DNA of 28,803 bases from a virus. Location of the stretch: IMG/VR virus record IMGVR_UViG_3300005289_000077, positions 1 through 28,803 of that record. One strand, given 5' to 3'. The position numbers and the translations under genes are program-made. Below are positions 6,169 through 12,568 of this stretch, piece after piece; within the stretch, counting starts at the first letter, position 1; every line of letters starts with the position of its first letter. The notes beneath the pieces were generated by a model, which did no database searches, was not told where the DNA came from, and saw only the letters and a program-made list of their open reading frames with translations.

Positions 6169-6239
6169 CAGTTTTAATAAAACTTTTTTAAAAGAATTAG
6201 GTGATTGGTGTTTCTTCCTATTAAGTGCAGAATAAAAGT

Positions 6240-6510
6240 TATATGCTGCTGCTGCTGTAGGTATGTAGTTACTGTGTGTGTGTAGTAGCTGCTACCCATA
6301 TGTGTATACGTGTGTATGTATACATGTACATATGTATATGTTCGAGCGAGTGCGAGCGTTTCGCATGGGGTGGGGGTGGGGGTGTATATGTGTGCGAGAA
6401 AAATTTTTCAATTGAAATAATTAATTTTCATTTGTTGAGATCGGGGAGGGGGAGGTAGCCTCATTAAAAGGTTCCATACGTGTTCGTGAAAAAATTTTTC
6501 CAATAATATA
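6240..6510. other. Unusual-structure DNA, candidate replication origin
   Basis: This lies between the divergent arms and holds no credible gene. In order: (GCT)4 near 6246; a perfect alternating pyrimidine-purine tract of 45 nt (6297-6341); G-runs of 4, 5 and 5 separated by single T (6367-6382) and of 4, 5 and 2 separated by A (6443-6455); and two related A-tract palindromes, GAAAAATTTTTC (6398-6409) and GAAAAAATTTTTC (6488-6500), inside longer direct repeats (6391-6412 and 6481-6504). Neither the leftward nor the rightward promoters would transcribe it, which suits an origin or packaging site. Confidence 0.5.
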
Positions 6511-6590
6511 TTCACATTCTCCTACCCTTTTATTAGTTTTTAAATATCCACATTACCTTCTTTCAAAGTTTCATAGATAGGGGGTGTACC

Positions 6591-6620
6591 TTGTAATTTA
6601 CCTCCTCTATATGGTACAAT
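6591..6620 (+). promoter_or_regulatory. First rightward (late) promoter
   Basis: TTGTAA (6591-6596), 18-nt spacer, TACAAT (6615-6620) with TG at 6612-6613 as extended -10. The start site would be near 6627, 20 nt before the first ATG. The spacer contains ACCTCCT (6600-6606), exactly 8 nt before TACAAT, and the block runs on as TACAATTCCCAATAAA. The same arrangement recurs at the lysis promoter (23228-23248), so this is probably a shared promoter class. Confidence 0.65.
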
Positions 6621-6646
6621 TCCCAATAAATAAAAGGGGGAATAGT

Positions 6647-6847
6647 ATGTACCAACATGAATATGAGCGACAACTACGAGAGAAATGCAGGAGATGGGTG
6701 TACTTCACAATTGGACTCCCTGCACTCCTGACGTACCCTATAGCACGTGCTGTAGTCTACCTGTGGGACTCCTTAGATACCCATCTAGATAAAAAGATAG
6801 AAAATTATGTCAAACGTAAATCAGAGGAGGCGTACCGTGATAAATAA
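6647..6847 (+). CDS. Small membrane-anchored protein, 66 aa
   Basis: The first gene of the rightward arm. The ATG at 6647 follows AGGGGGAA; the in-frame ATG at 6584 is upstream of the promoter and cannot be used by its transcript. A basic N-terminus (YERQLREKCRRW) leads into one hydrophobic span (residues about 18-39, VYFTIGLPALLTYPIARAVV), then a charged amphipathic helix (HLDKKIENYVKRKSEEAYRD). It sits directly before the terminase genes. Function unknown. Confidence 0.7.
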   Translation: MYQHEYERQLREKCRRWVYFTIGLPALLTYPIARAVVYLWDSLDTHLDKKIENYVKRKSEEAYRDK

Positions 6848-7478
6848 AAACAATCCAACAATTATCGACAAACTGAACAACTCCTCACCGCTTGATGACT
6901 TTAAGAGTGCTGATGAGATATTCCATGCAAACCTGCCTGACACGCTATTCATGAATCACTATGACCTACACGCAGCGTACAAACATATCTCACCTGACGA
7001 ATGGCGTAGATTCCTTAGGGATAATGACCGTTTCATTATCAAGGAAACAGCTCTCATCACAGAAGCGAACGCTCGTTCTGCTCTACAGAAACTAGCGTCA
7101 GGTGAGCTGAAGCAAGGGGATGCCACAGCGATTACGCAGCTCCTCAAGCAGTCAGAACAGATAAATGCTCAGGCGAAGGATAAGACGCAGTACATTTCCA
7201 CGTTTATGCCTGACCCTGCATCTAGGGAGCTTCTAGATTTCAACAGGTCAGCAGTGTACAAACGGAATCGTGAGAACATTGACGCTTTCTTCCAACCTGA
7301 TTTCTTCAAGCAGCGTATGGACAGGGGAGAGGTATTCTTGAATGCCGATGGAACGATGCACGTCATAGACCCGAATACGTATTCAGCTTCCTTAGATCGT
7401 GCATACTTGAAACTGTTCAATCCTGAAAACAGAAAAACAACAGAACTAGAAGAAGACAGGGGGCGTGATTGGCAATGA
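6837..7478 (+). CDS. Putative terminase small subunit (TerS), 213 aa
   Basis: Terminase small subunits recognise phage DNA at the packaging start and hand it to the large subunit. The identity rests mainly on position just ahead of TerL, on size, and on a helical region (TEANARSALQKLASGELKQG, then TAITQLLKQSEQINAQ) that looks like an oligomerisation core. The start is set at GTG 6837, which has GAGGAGG 6 nt upstream and overlaps the previous stop. The ATG at 6807 lacks a ribosome site. The C-terminus is charged, as expected for a TerL/portal-contacting tail. A DNA-binding HTH is not obvious. Confidence 0.6.
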   Translation: MINKNNPTIIDKLNNSSPLDDFKSADEIFHANLPDTLFMNHYDLHAAYKHISPDEWRRFLRDNDRFIIKETALITEANARSALQKLASGELKQGDATAITQLLKQSEQINAQAKDKTQYISTFMPDPASRELLDFNRSAVYKRNRENIDAFFQPDFFKQRMDRGEVFLNADGTMHVIDPNTYSASLDRAYLKLFNPENRKTTELEEDRGRDWQ

Positions 7479-7603
7479 TGTTTGAATCAATTAGTGATAT
7501 GAACCTATTAGCTTGCATAGTTGTACCTGTCTTAGCACAAGCTCTTGTGGTTTCAGTTATCCTTACCATTGAGACATGGAAGAATTTAGGTGATTTGCAA
7601 TGA
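7475..7603 (+). CDS. Tiny membrane protein, 42 aa
   Basis: The ATG at 7475 overlaps the TGA of the putative TerS gene (ATGA), and the stop overlaps the next ATG (ATGA again at 7600). Residues about 10-33 (NLLACIVVPVLAQALVVSVI and on) form one hydrophobic span between a short acidic N-terminus and the tail TWKNLGDLQ. Translational coupling supports it being real. Function unknown. Confidence 0.6.
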   Translation: MMFESISDMNLLACIVVPVLAQALVVSVILTIETWKNLGDLQ

Positions 7604-7707
7604 CACTTGTTATAATTTTAATGCTTGTCATTTTCCTGATTATCCTTTTAGGTGGCGGAGGTTCAGGTGGTTCAGGCGATAGTGGATTTGGATGGTGGTA
7701 CGATTGA
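7600..7707 (+). CDS. Tiny membrane protein with Gly-rich tail, 35 aa
   Basis: Starts in ATGA overlap with the previous gene. Residues 2-17 (TLVIILMLVIFLIILL) are a membrane span, followed by a Gly/Ser tail (GGGGSGGSGDSGFGWWYD) ending in aromatic residues. The architecture recalls tiny Gly-rich membrane peptides seen in Bacillus (YjcZ-like), but similarity is only architectural. It overlaps the terminase start by 16 nt. Function unknown. Confidence 0.5.
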   Translation: MTLVIILMLVIFLIILLGGGGSGGSGDSGFGWWYD

Positions 7708-9218
7708 AAGCTCCTAACAAAGCCTTTCTAGATTGCAGGTGTAACGTCTGTAGTTCAGGGGCATACAAAGAAACGTCTAGTGAGTGGTGGGTAAAATGTG
7801 ATAACTGTGAGCGTTTAGTTTTCTGTTACCTGCCGATGCCTCACCAACTTAGATACCACCAAGACCCTGCTAAGTTTAAGATGTATGCAGGTGGTTTCGG
7901 TTCGGCTAAGACCTCAACGTGCGGTGCTGAGTTCCTTATGTTGGCACTTAGTACGCCTAATGGTGAGGGTCTTGTAGGTGCATATACATACCCACAGCTT
8001 GAACTAACAGCTAAGAAACAGATTATGGATATGATGCCCTCTGAGTTGATTGCAAGTCACAACCTGCAAAAAGGTATTCTAACCCTGACGAATGGTTACA
8101 AAATTTACTTCCGTAGTTTCGATGATGAACAAAAGCTACGATCGCTAAACTTGTGTCATGTGTGGATGGAAGAAGCGAATGGTACGCCATACGAAATATT
8201 CACGCAGCTTCAGACCCGTTTACGTCACCATGCTACGGACAAGCATTGTATTATCCTGTCAACTAACCCTGATTCTAACTGGATTAAACAGGAGTTCTTA
8301 CTAAAGTCTGCAAGAATATATGGCTCAGAGGATGAATATGCACGACCACAGAAAGATATTAACCCGAACATGCATACGCACATAGCTCGTACAGAAATGA
8401 ACACGTTCCTACCATCCACATACGTAGAGGACGTTTCTGTAGGTAAACCTGAACACTGGATTAGACGATACCTACGAGGCTCATTCATTCATGCTGAGGG
8501 ATTAGTTTATCCTAAGTTTGAAGAAGCGATAGAGTACGAGATTACTAGGGAACAAGTCCTACACAATATCCAAACTAAAGGATGGTATGTGTATGCAGGT
8601 TCTGACTTTGGTATTCAAGACCCTACGACTCTACTTCAAGTTGCCATAGACCCTATAGACGGGATGGCTTACGTATATGATGAGTATGTTCGTAACTTAG
8701 TAGCCGTTCCGACACACGCTGTAGCTATGAAGGAACGTATGTCACACCTGCCGTATGGTGTTTTACAGAAACTGGTCGGTGACCCTTCAGGTAAAAAGAA
8801 AGGTATCGCTGACAGGAAATCCATATTTGACCATTATGCCGAGTATGGTATATACTATCGTGAGGGAGATAACCGTATAGACGCAGGTATTATGAAAGTC
8901 CACGGTTATTTTGAGTTAGGTAAGTTAAAAATTCTAGCAAACTGTACTGAGACTATTAGAGAAGGACGTAACTATCGTTACCCTGAGATAGAATTAGGCG
9001 GCAAAGCTACGGATAAGCCTGTAGATAAGGACAATCACTGTATGGATACCTTGCGGTATATCATTCAGGAACTACCTGACGACCCACTTTCTATGAAAAA
9101 TCAAATGTATGGTCATAAAGAAATGATTTATATTGAAAATAAACAGCAACATCTACCTTTTGCACTACAAACTGAGGAAGATGATTACTCAGGCGATTGG
9201 TACAATGACTACTATTAG
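7692..9218 (+). CDS. terL: Terminase large subunit (packaging ATPase/nuclease)
   Basis: This is the motor that pumps DNA into the prohead and cuts concatemers. The ATPase part shows Walker A GGFGSAKTS (67-75), Walker B LCHVWMEE (154-161) and a coupling motif LSTNP (189-193). The nuclease part shows the RNase-H-like acidic residues D305 (AGSDFG), D364 (VGDPSG) and D447/D452 (DKDNHCMDTLRY). At 508 aa it has normal length for the family. Two CxxC pairs at the N-terminus (C17/C20 and C36/C39) look like a zinc ribbon ahead of the ATPase, which is less usual. The ATG at 7692 has a poor ribosome site and probably relies on coupling; a TTG at 7704 is an alternative start. Confidence 0.93.
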   Translation: MVVRLKAPNKAFLDCRCNVCSSGAYKETSSEWWVKCDNCERLVFCYLPMPHQLRYHQDPAKFKMYAGGFGSAKTSTCGAEFLMLALSTPNGEGLVGAYTYPQLELTAKKQIMDMMPSELIASHNLQKGILTLTNGYKIYFRSFDDEQKLRSLNLCHVWMEEANGTPYEIFTQLQTRLRHHATDKHCIILSTNPDSNWIKQEFLLKSARIYGSEDEYARPQKDINPNMHTHIARTEMNTFLPSTYVEDVSVGKPEHWIRRYLRGSFIHAEGLVYPKFEEAIEYEITREQVLHNIQTKGWYVYAGSDFGIQDPTTLLQVAIDPIDGMAYVYDEYVRNLVAVPTHAVAMKERMSHLPYGVLQKLVGDPSGKKKGIADRKSIFDHYAEYGIYYREGDNRIDAGIMKVHGYFELGKLKILANCTETIREGRNYRYPEIELGGKATDKPVDKDNHCMDTLRYIIQELPDDPLSMKNQMYGHKEMIYIENKQQHLPFALQTEEDDYSGDWYNDYY

Positions 9219-9229
9219 GGGGAACTTGA

Positions 9230-9397
9230 ATGAGCAAACTACTTAAAAAGCTATTATGTGTCGTATTATGCGTACCTGTGTACCCATTAGCTATGTTAGG
9301 AGAGCTCTATTACTGCCTTACTCGTAGTAAAAAGTTTTCTTTAAAGAAAGAAACTAAATGGTACATCTCTGATGTTATTGGAACTTTAAAATATTAA
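9230..9397 (+). CDS. Small membrane protein, 55 aa
   Basis: The ATG at 9230 follows GGGGGAACTTGA directly after TerL, and the stop at 9395 is followed by another GGGGGAA site. A basic start (MSKLLKKLL), one hydrophobic span (residues about 8-25, LLCVVLCVPVYPLAMLGE) and a basic tail. It lies between TerL and the portal gene with another small membrane protein. Function unknown. Confidence 0.62.
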   Translation: MSKLLKKLLCVVLCVPVYPLAMLGELYYCLTRSKKFSLKKETKWYISDVIGTLKY

Positions 9398-9409
9398 GGG
9401 GGAATCTGC

Positions 9410-9601
9410 ATGGAGGCGTTAATAACGTTGGCTGCTTTAGGTGTAGGGTATGCTATAGGTGTACTTCAGCAAGGAATCCACATCTACACTAGTCCAAAGG
9501 CTAAAGAAAAGAAGGTCAAAGAACCTGAATATAACGAAGTTTCCAAAATGTCACCTGAAGTAGAGCACTATTTCAACGAGACAGACGGATATATTAAGTA
9601 A
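9410..9601 (+). CDS. Small membrane protein, 63 aa
   Basis: The ATG at 9410 follows AAGGGGGAATCTGC. The hydrophobic N-terminus (residues 2-19, EALITLAALGVGYAIGVL) is followed by a Lys-rich linker and an acidic tail with SPEVEHYFNETDGYIK. Similar one-span proteins with a 'PEV.xYF' tail occur near packaging genes of other Gram-positive phages in my recollection. No function is assigned. Confidence 0.65.
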   Translation: MEALITLAALGVGYAIGVLQQGIHIYTSPKAKEKKVKEPEYNEVSKMSPEVEHYFNETDGYIK

Positions 9602-9613
9602 GGAGGGGCTTGA

Positions 9614-11434
9614 ATGAACGACAAAGACAACATGCAAAAGGACATGGGACAGACTAAAAACCGTGGTAACGTAATCCTTGAAATGTTTGCTGCTGCTAAG
9701 AATCAGCGTCAACGTATGGATGCAATATGGAAAGAACTTGATGCATTTGATCGTAACCAACAATGGGAACTGTCTTCAGCTCCACCGTGGTTGCCAAAAC
9801 CTGTTACAAACTTTGTCCACTTAGTTAAGTACACGAAGCGTGCATCATTCGCTGTGGAAAATCCTGTAGCTAAATTACGTCCTGTTAGTCCTAATGGTGT
9901 GCCATTGGTAGAAAAACTGAACAAAGCGTATGAAGATACATTTGACCGTATAAAAATGCGTAAGCTAATTCGAGACAATATCGAAACTGCAAAGCTTTTA
10001 GGTACAGGCGTAGCATTTATGTATTGGAACGAGGAAAAAGAAGGTCGTATGGGTACGACAATTCAAGGTGACGAAGGTTTCCAATATCAGGGAGAGATTG
10101 AAGTACGTCAAATCGAGCCGTCTAGTTTCTATCCTGACCCGAATGCATTCACGCTTGAGGATTGTGAGTACATTATTGTGCGAGAGCGTAGACCTTTATC
10201 ATGGATAAAGAAACATCCTAAATTTAAGGAAAAGTACGCCAAGATTGAACAAGCAGCTCCTTCATCTATTGACGCAGCAGACCGAGGAGAGATATATCAA
10301 CGTGACTATGGCACAATGAACAATGACCGTATATGTGATTTCCTACGTTGCTACACTAAGACAATGAATGACGAAGGTGGATTTGACTACAAAGTTGAGT
10401 ACATGGCTAACGGTAAGTACCTAATGGAAGAACCTTGTAGACCTAACCGCTATCCGTTTGAAATACTGTACGATTTCCCACAACGACAAGACTTTTGGGG
10501 CATGTCAACGTGTCAATTCATCTTAGATAATCAGAAGATTATCAATAAGGTAGAGTCAATTATTGCAATGATTGGTACGCTATTACAGAATCCACAAAAG
10601 ATCGTGGACAAAGATTCAGGTATCGACCCGAAACACTTAGCTAAATATGGTAATGCTCCTAATATGGTGTACACGTCCAACGTTCGACCATCTGAAGCTG
10701 TCCATATTGTACAGCCACAGACAATTCCTAATCAGCTATTCAACTTACTTGAAGCTGCAAAGCAGAATATTCGTGAAATTACAGGTCTTACAGAGTCATA
10801 CATGGGGCAGAACGTAGGTTCATTGCAGACATCTTCAGGTGTACAGGCACTTATTGACCGAGCGACTATGCGTGACCGTGACCAAATGTACGATATTGAG
10901 CTGTATGTGGAAGGTATGACGAAACTTCTTATTGACTTTATGACTGAGTTCTATGAGGAGGAACGTTTAGTTAGAATTTTTGACGATAAAGGGGACGTTG
11001 TTCAATGGCTTAGTTACAAAGGCAATGACTTTGCTGACTTAGCTTATGACGTTGTAGTTGACGTTTCTAGTAAAGCTCCTATCACTCGTATGCGTGAAGC
11101 ACAAGAAGCGAAAGAACTTATTAACTTACAAGGTCAATTCGGACAGCAGTATCCTACTCAGTTACTGACGCCACAGGAACTTATCAAGTCTCTTAACCTT
11201 TCAAAAGGTGAGGAGATTATCGCCCGTATGAATATGGAAGAAATGAACAATCAAACGGCTGAAGCTATGGAAGTAGCGACTATGATGTACGAAGCATTAT
11301 CTAATGGTATTCCTGAAGACCAAGTGCTGCAAATGGGACAACAAATGTTCGACCAAAAAGGCGAAGGTCCAAAGCAAGGCGGCTCACCAAAGCAAGGTAC
11401 AGGAAACCCACAAAATATTCCTCAAATGGCTTGA
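9614..11434 (+). CDS. Portal protein, P22-like, 606 aa
   Basis: The portal is the dodecameric ring at the capsid vertex through which DNA passes and to which the terminase docks. The length (606 aa) and the features WELSSAPPWLPKPVTNFVHL (N-terminal), QIEPSSFYPDPNA (about 170), DFPQRQDFWGMSTCQFILDN (about 290) and the helical TGLTESYMGQNVGSLQTSSG region fit the P22-type portal family of podoviruses. The Gln/Gly-rich C-terminus (PEDQVLQMGQQMF, then GGSPKQGTGNPQ) may be a flexible barrel tail. The ATG follows AAGGAGGGGC. A terminator follows the gene. Confidence 0.88.
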   Translation: MNDKDNMQKDMGQTKNRGNVILEMFAAAKNQRQRMDAIWKELDAFDRNQQWELSSAPPWLPKPVTNFVHLVKYTKRASFAVENPVAKLRPVSPNGVPLVEKLNKAYEDTFDRIKMRKLIRDNIETAKLLGTGVAFMYWNEEKEGRMGTTIQGDEGFQYQGEIEVRQIEPSSFYPDPNAFTLEDCEYIIVRERRPLSWIKKHPKFKEKYAKIEQAAPSSIDAADRGEIYQRDYGTMNNDRICDFLRCYTKTMNDEGGFDYKVEYMANGKYLMEEPCRPNRYPFEILYDFPQRQDFWGMSTCQFILDNQKIINKVESIIAMIGTLLQNPQKIVDKDSGIDPKHLAKYGNAPNMVYTSNVRPSEAVHIVQPQTIPNQLFNLLEAAKQNIREITGLTESYMGQNVGSLQTSSGVQALIDRATMRDRDQMYDIELYVEGMTKLLIDFMTEFYEEERLVRIFDDKGDVVQWLSYKGNDFADLAYDVVVDVSSKAPITRMREAQEAKELINLQGQFGQQYPTQLLTPQELIKSLNLSKGEEIIARMNMEEMNNQTAEAMEVATMMYEALSNGIPEDQVLQMGQQMFDQKGEGPKQGGSPKQGTGNPQNIPQMA

Positions 11435-11503
11435 CGTACCTTTAGCTCTATGGTAGTCTAAGGACAAGCTCATTCATCTATTTCCCCTAGATATAGATGT
11501 CTT

Positions 11504-11565
11504 AATAAGGCATTATTCAGTTTAAACCCATTGTTGGGCTAGATGCTGAGTAGTGCCTTATTTTT
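11504..11565 (+). terminator. Strong intrinsic terminator after the portal gene
   Basis: The arms AATAAGGCATTATTCAG (11504-11520) and CTGAGTAGTGCCTTATT (11546-11562) pair over 17 bp with two G-U pairs. The loop contains a CCCA/TGGG mini-hairpin (11527-11538). A T5 run (11561-11565) follows. It would stop or reduce transcription entering from the packaging genes before the capsid promoter. Confidence 0.8.
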
Positions 11566-11578
11566 ATGCATAATCTTG

Positions 11579-11608
11579 TTGACACAAACTGACGTTCTAT
11601 GCTAGTAT
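11579..11608 (+). promoter_or_regulatory. Capsid-operon promoter, sigma-A type with extended -10
   Basis: Perfect TTGACA (11579-11584), 18-nt spacer, TAGTAT (11603-11608) preceded by TGC as extended -10. The start would be near 11615, leaving a 77-nt leader before the scaffold ATG. The near-consensus -35 sets it apart from the ACCTCCT-type promoters at 6591 and 23228. Confidence 0.7.
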
Positions 11609-11629
11609 CTATTTTAGGAAACAATATCC

Positions 11630-11656
11630 ATGTATGGCTATCGCTGACCCATACAT
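11630..11656 (+). promoter_or_regulatory. Leader hairpin of the capsid mRNA
   Basis: ATGTATGG (11630-11637) and CCATACAT (11649-11656) pair perfectly over 8 bp with an 11-nt loop, about 15 nt from the predicted 5' end of the capsid transcript. No T-run follows. A 5' hairpin of this kind commonly protects mRNA from decay; that role is inferred. Confidence 0.45.
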
Positions 11657-11691
11657 TATTCTAGGCGTAAGGAAACGGAGGAATAGGGACA

Positions 11692-12552
11692 ATGAGTGAG
11701 AAACATAATATTTTTAACTTAAAAACCTTAATACCACTTGACATTCAGTACTTCTCAGATGGATTTGACATTACAGACCAACAACGTAATGATTGGTTCA
11801 CAGAATACGAGAATGAGCAAGCTGCTTTAGGTGACAACGATGAAACTGACATTGAGGAAGAAGTAATCGAACAAGATACAGATGATAGTGAGACTGACGA
11901 ACAGGACGAGCAGGACGAAAACCCTGAAGTACAAGATCCTGAAACTGACGATCACTTATCTGAAGATGAACAAAAACGTAATGCGGCTTTCGCTAATATG
12001 CGTAGAGAGCTAGAAAGTTCTCAACAACAAGCAGCATTTATTAAACAAATGGCAGACCATTACGGAATGACACCTGAACAACTTCGTGAACAATGGGAGA
12101 ATGACCGACTAGAGAAAGAAGCTGAGGAGCAAAACATCCCTGTAGATATGTTACGCAGGCAGAATGCTCAAGACACTGAAATCTCACAGTTACGTCAACA
12201 AATCGAAACACAACGTGTTTCCTCTCAAATGAGTGAGGTTATGTCTAAGTACGGTGCTAACAATGATGATATTCAAGACACTGTGCAGTACATTCAGGAA
12301 AATGGCTTGTCAGATATGGTATTTTCAGGAGCACTTCCATTTGAGCAAGCTTATAAACTTGCAAATATGGATTCAATGATAGAAAAGGCTGAGAAAGACG
12401 CAGTTCAAAAGAACTTATCCGACAAGAAAAAGCGTCAACTATCAGCACAACCGAAGCCTAATGGCGGTGCTACAGCTACTGTAGACGAGGACGACTTAGA
12501 TTCTAAGGCGGCTGAGGCAGCAGCTAGAATTATTTCAGAAGGATTATTCTAA
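11692..12552 (+). CDS. Capsid scaffolding protein, 286 aa
   Basis: Scaffolds guide capsid subunit assembly and leave the prohead before packaging. This is a strongly acidic, mostly helical protein just before the capsid gene. An Asp/Glu-rich stretch (residues about 45-95) is followed by the segment DEQKRNAAFANMRRELESSQ typical of scaffold proteins, then coiled coil (about 150-190) and a basic stretch (KKKRQLSAQPKP). The N-terminus has KTLIPLDIQYF, matching a motif in the capsid protein (KALMPLNIQMF). The ATG follows CGGAGGAATAGGG. Confidence 0.85.
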   Translation: MSEKHNIFNLKTLIPLDIQYFSDGFDITDQQRNDWFTEYENEQAALGDNDETDIEEEVIEQDTDDSETDEQDEQDENPEVQDPETDDHLSEDEQKRNAAFANMRRELESSQQQAAFIKQMADHYGMTPEQLREQWENDRLEKEAEEQNIPVDMLRRQNAQDTEISQLRQQIETQRVSSQMSEVMSKYGANNDDIQDTVQYIQENGLSDMVFSGALPFEQAYKLANMDSMIEKAEKDAVQKNLSDKKKRQLSAQPKPNGGATATVDEDDLDSKAAEAAARIISEGLF

Positions 12553-12568
12553 TATTGGAGGGTCTTGA

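Larger units (their letters stand above)
6022..6210. repeat. Four copies of a 16-bp box (AATTAGGTAATCCGTT)
   Basis: Copies lie at 6022-6037 (AATCAGGTAATCCGTT), 6112-6127 (AATTAGGTAATCCGTT), 6151-6166 (GATTAGGTAATCCGTC) and 6195-6210 (AATTAGGTGATTGGTG, diverged). Two of them start exactly 11 nt downstream of the -10 hexamers of the two tandem leftward promoters. A third covers the -35/spacer of the upstream promoter. All are in one orientation. The placement is that of repressor operators. Confidence 0.65.
11435..11691 (+). other. Intergenic control segment between portal and scaffold
   Basis: A 257-nt gap with no gene. It contains, in order, a short stem-loop (CATCTAT 11475-11481 / ATAGATG 11493-11499), the strong terminator at 11504-11565, the promoter at 11579-11608, and a leader hairpin at 11630-11656. 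It separates packaging genes from the highly expressed capsid genes. Confidence 0.7.

Noticed and set aside
6367-6382. Canonical G-quadruplex
   Set aside because: Only three runs of 4-5 G in a row are present; a fourth run of at least 3 is not within normal loop distance, so a standard three-layer quadruplex cannot be claimed.
6276-6458. Open frame of 60 codons on the plus strand
   Set aside because: It is produced by the alternating TG/TA tract and G-runs (low-complexity V/Y/C/G product), has no ribosome site, and lies upstream of the mapped late promoter.
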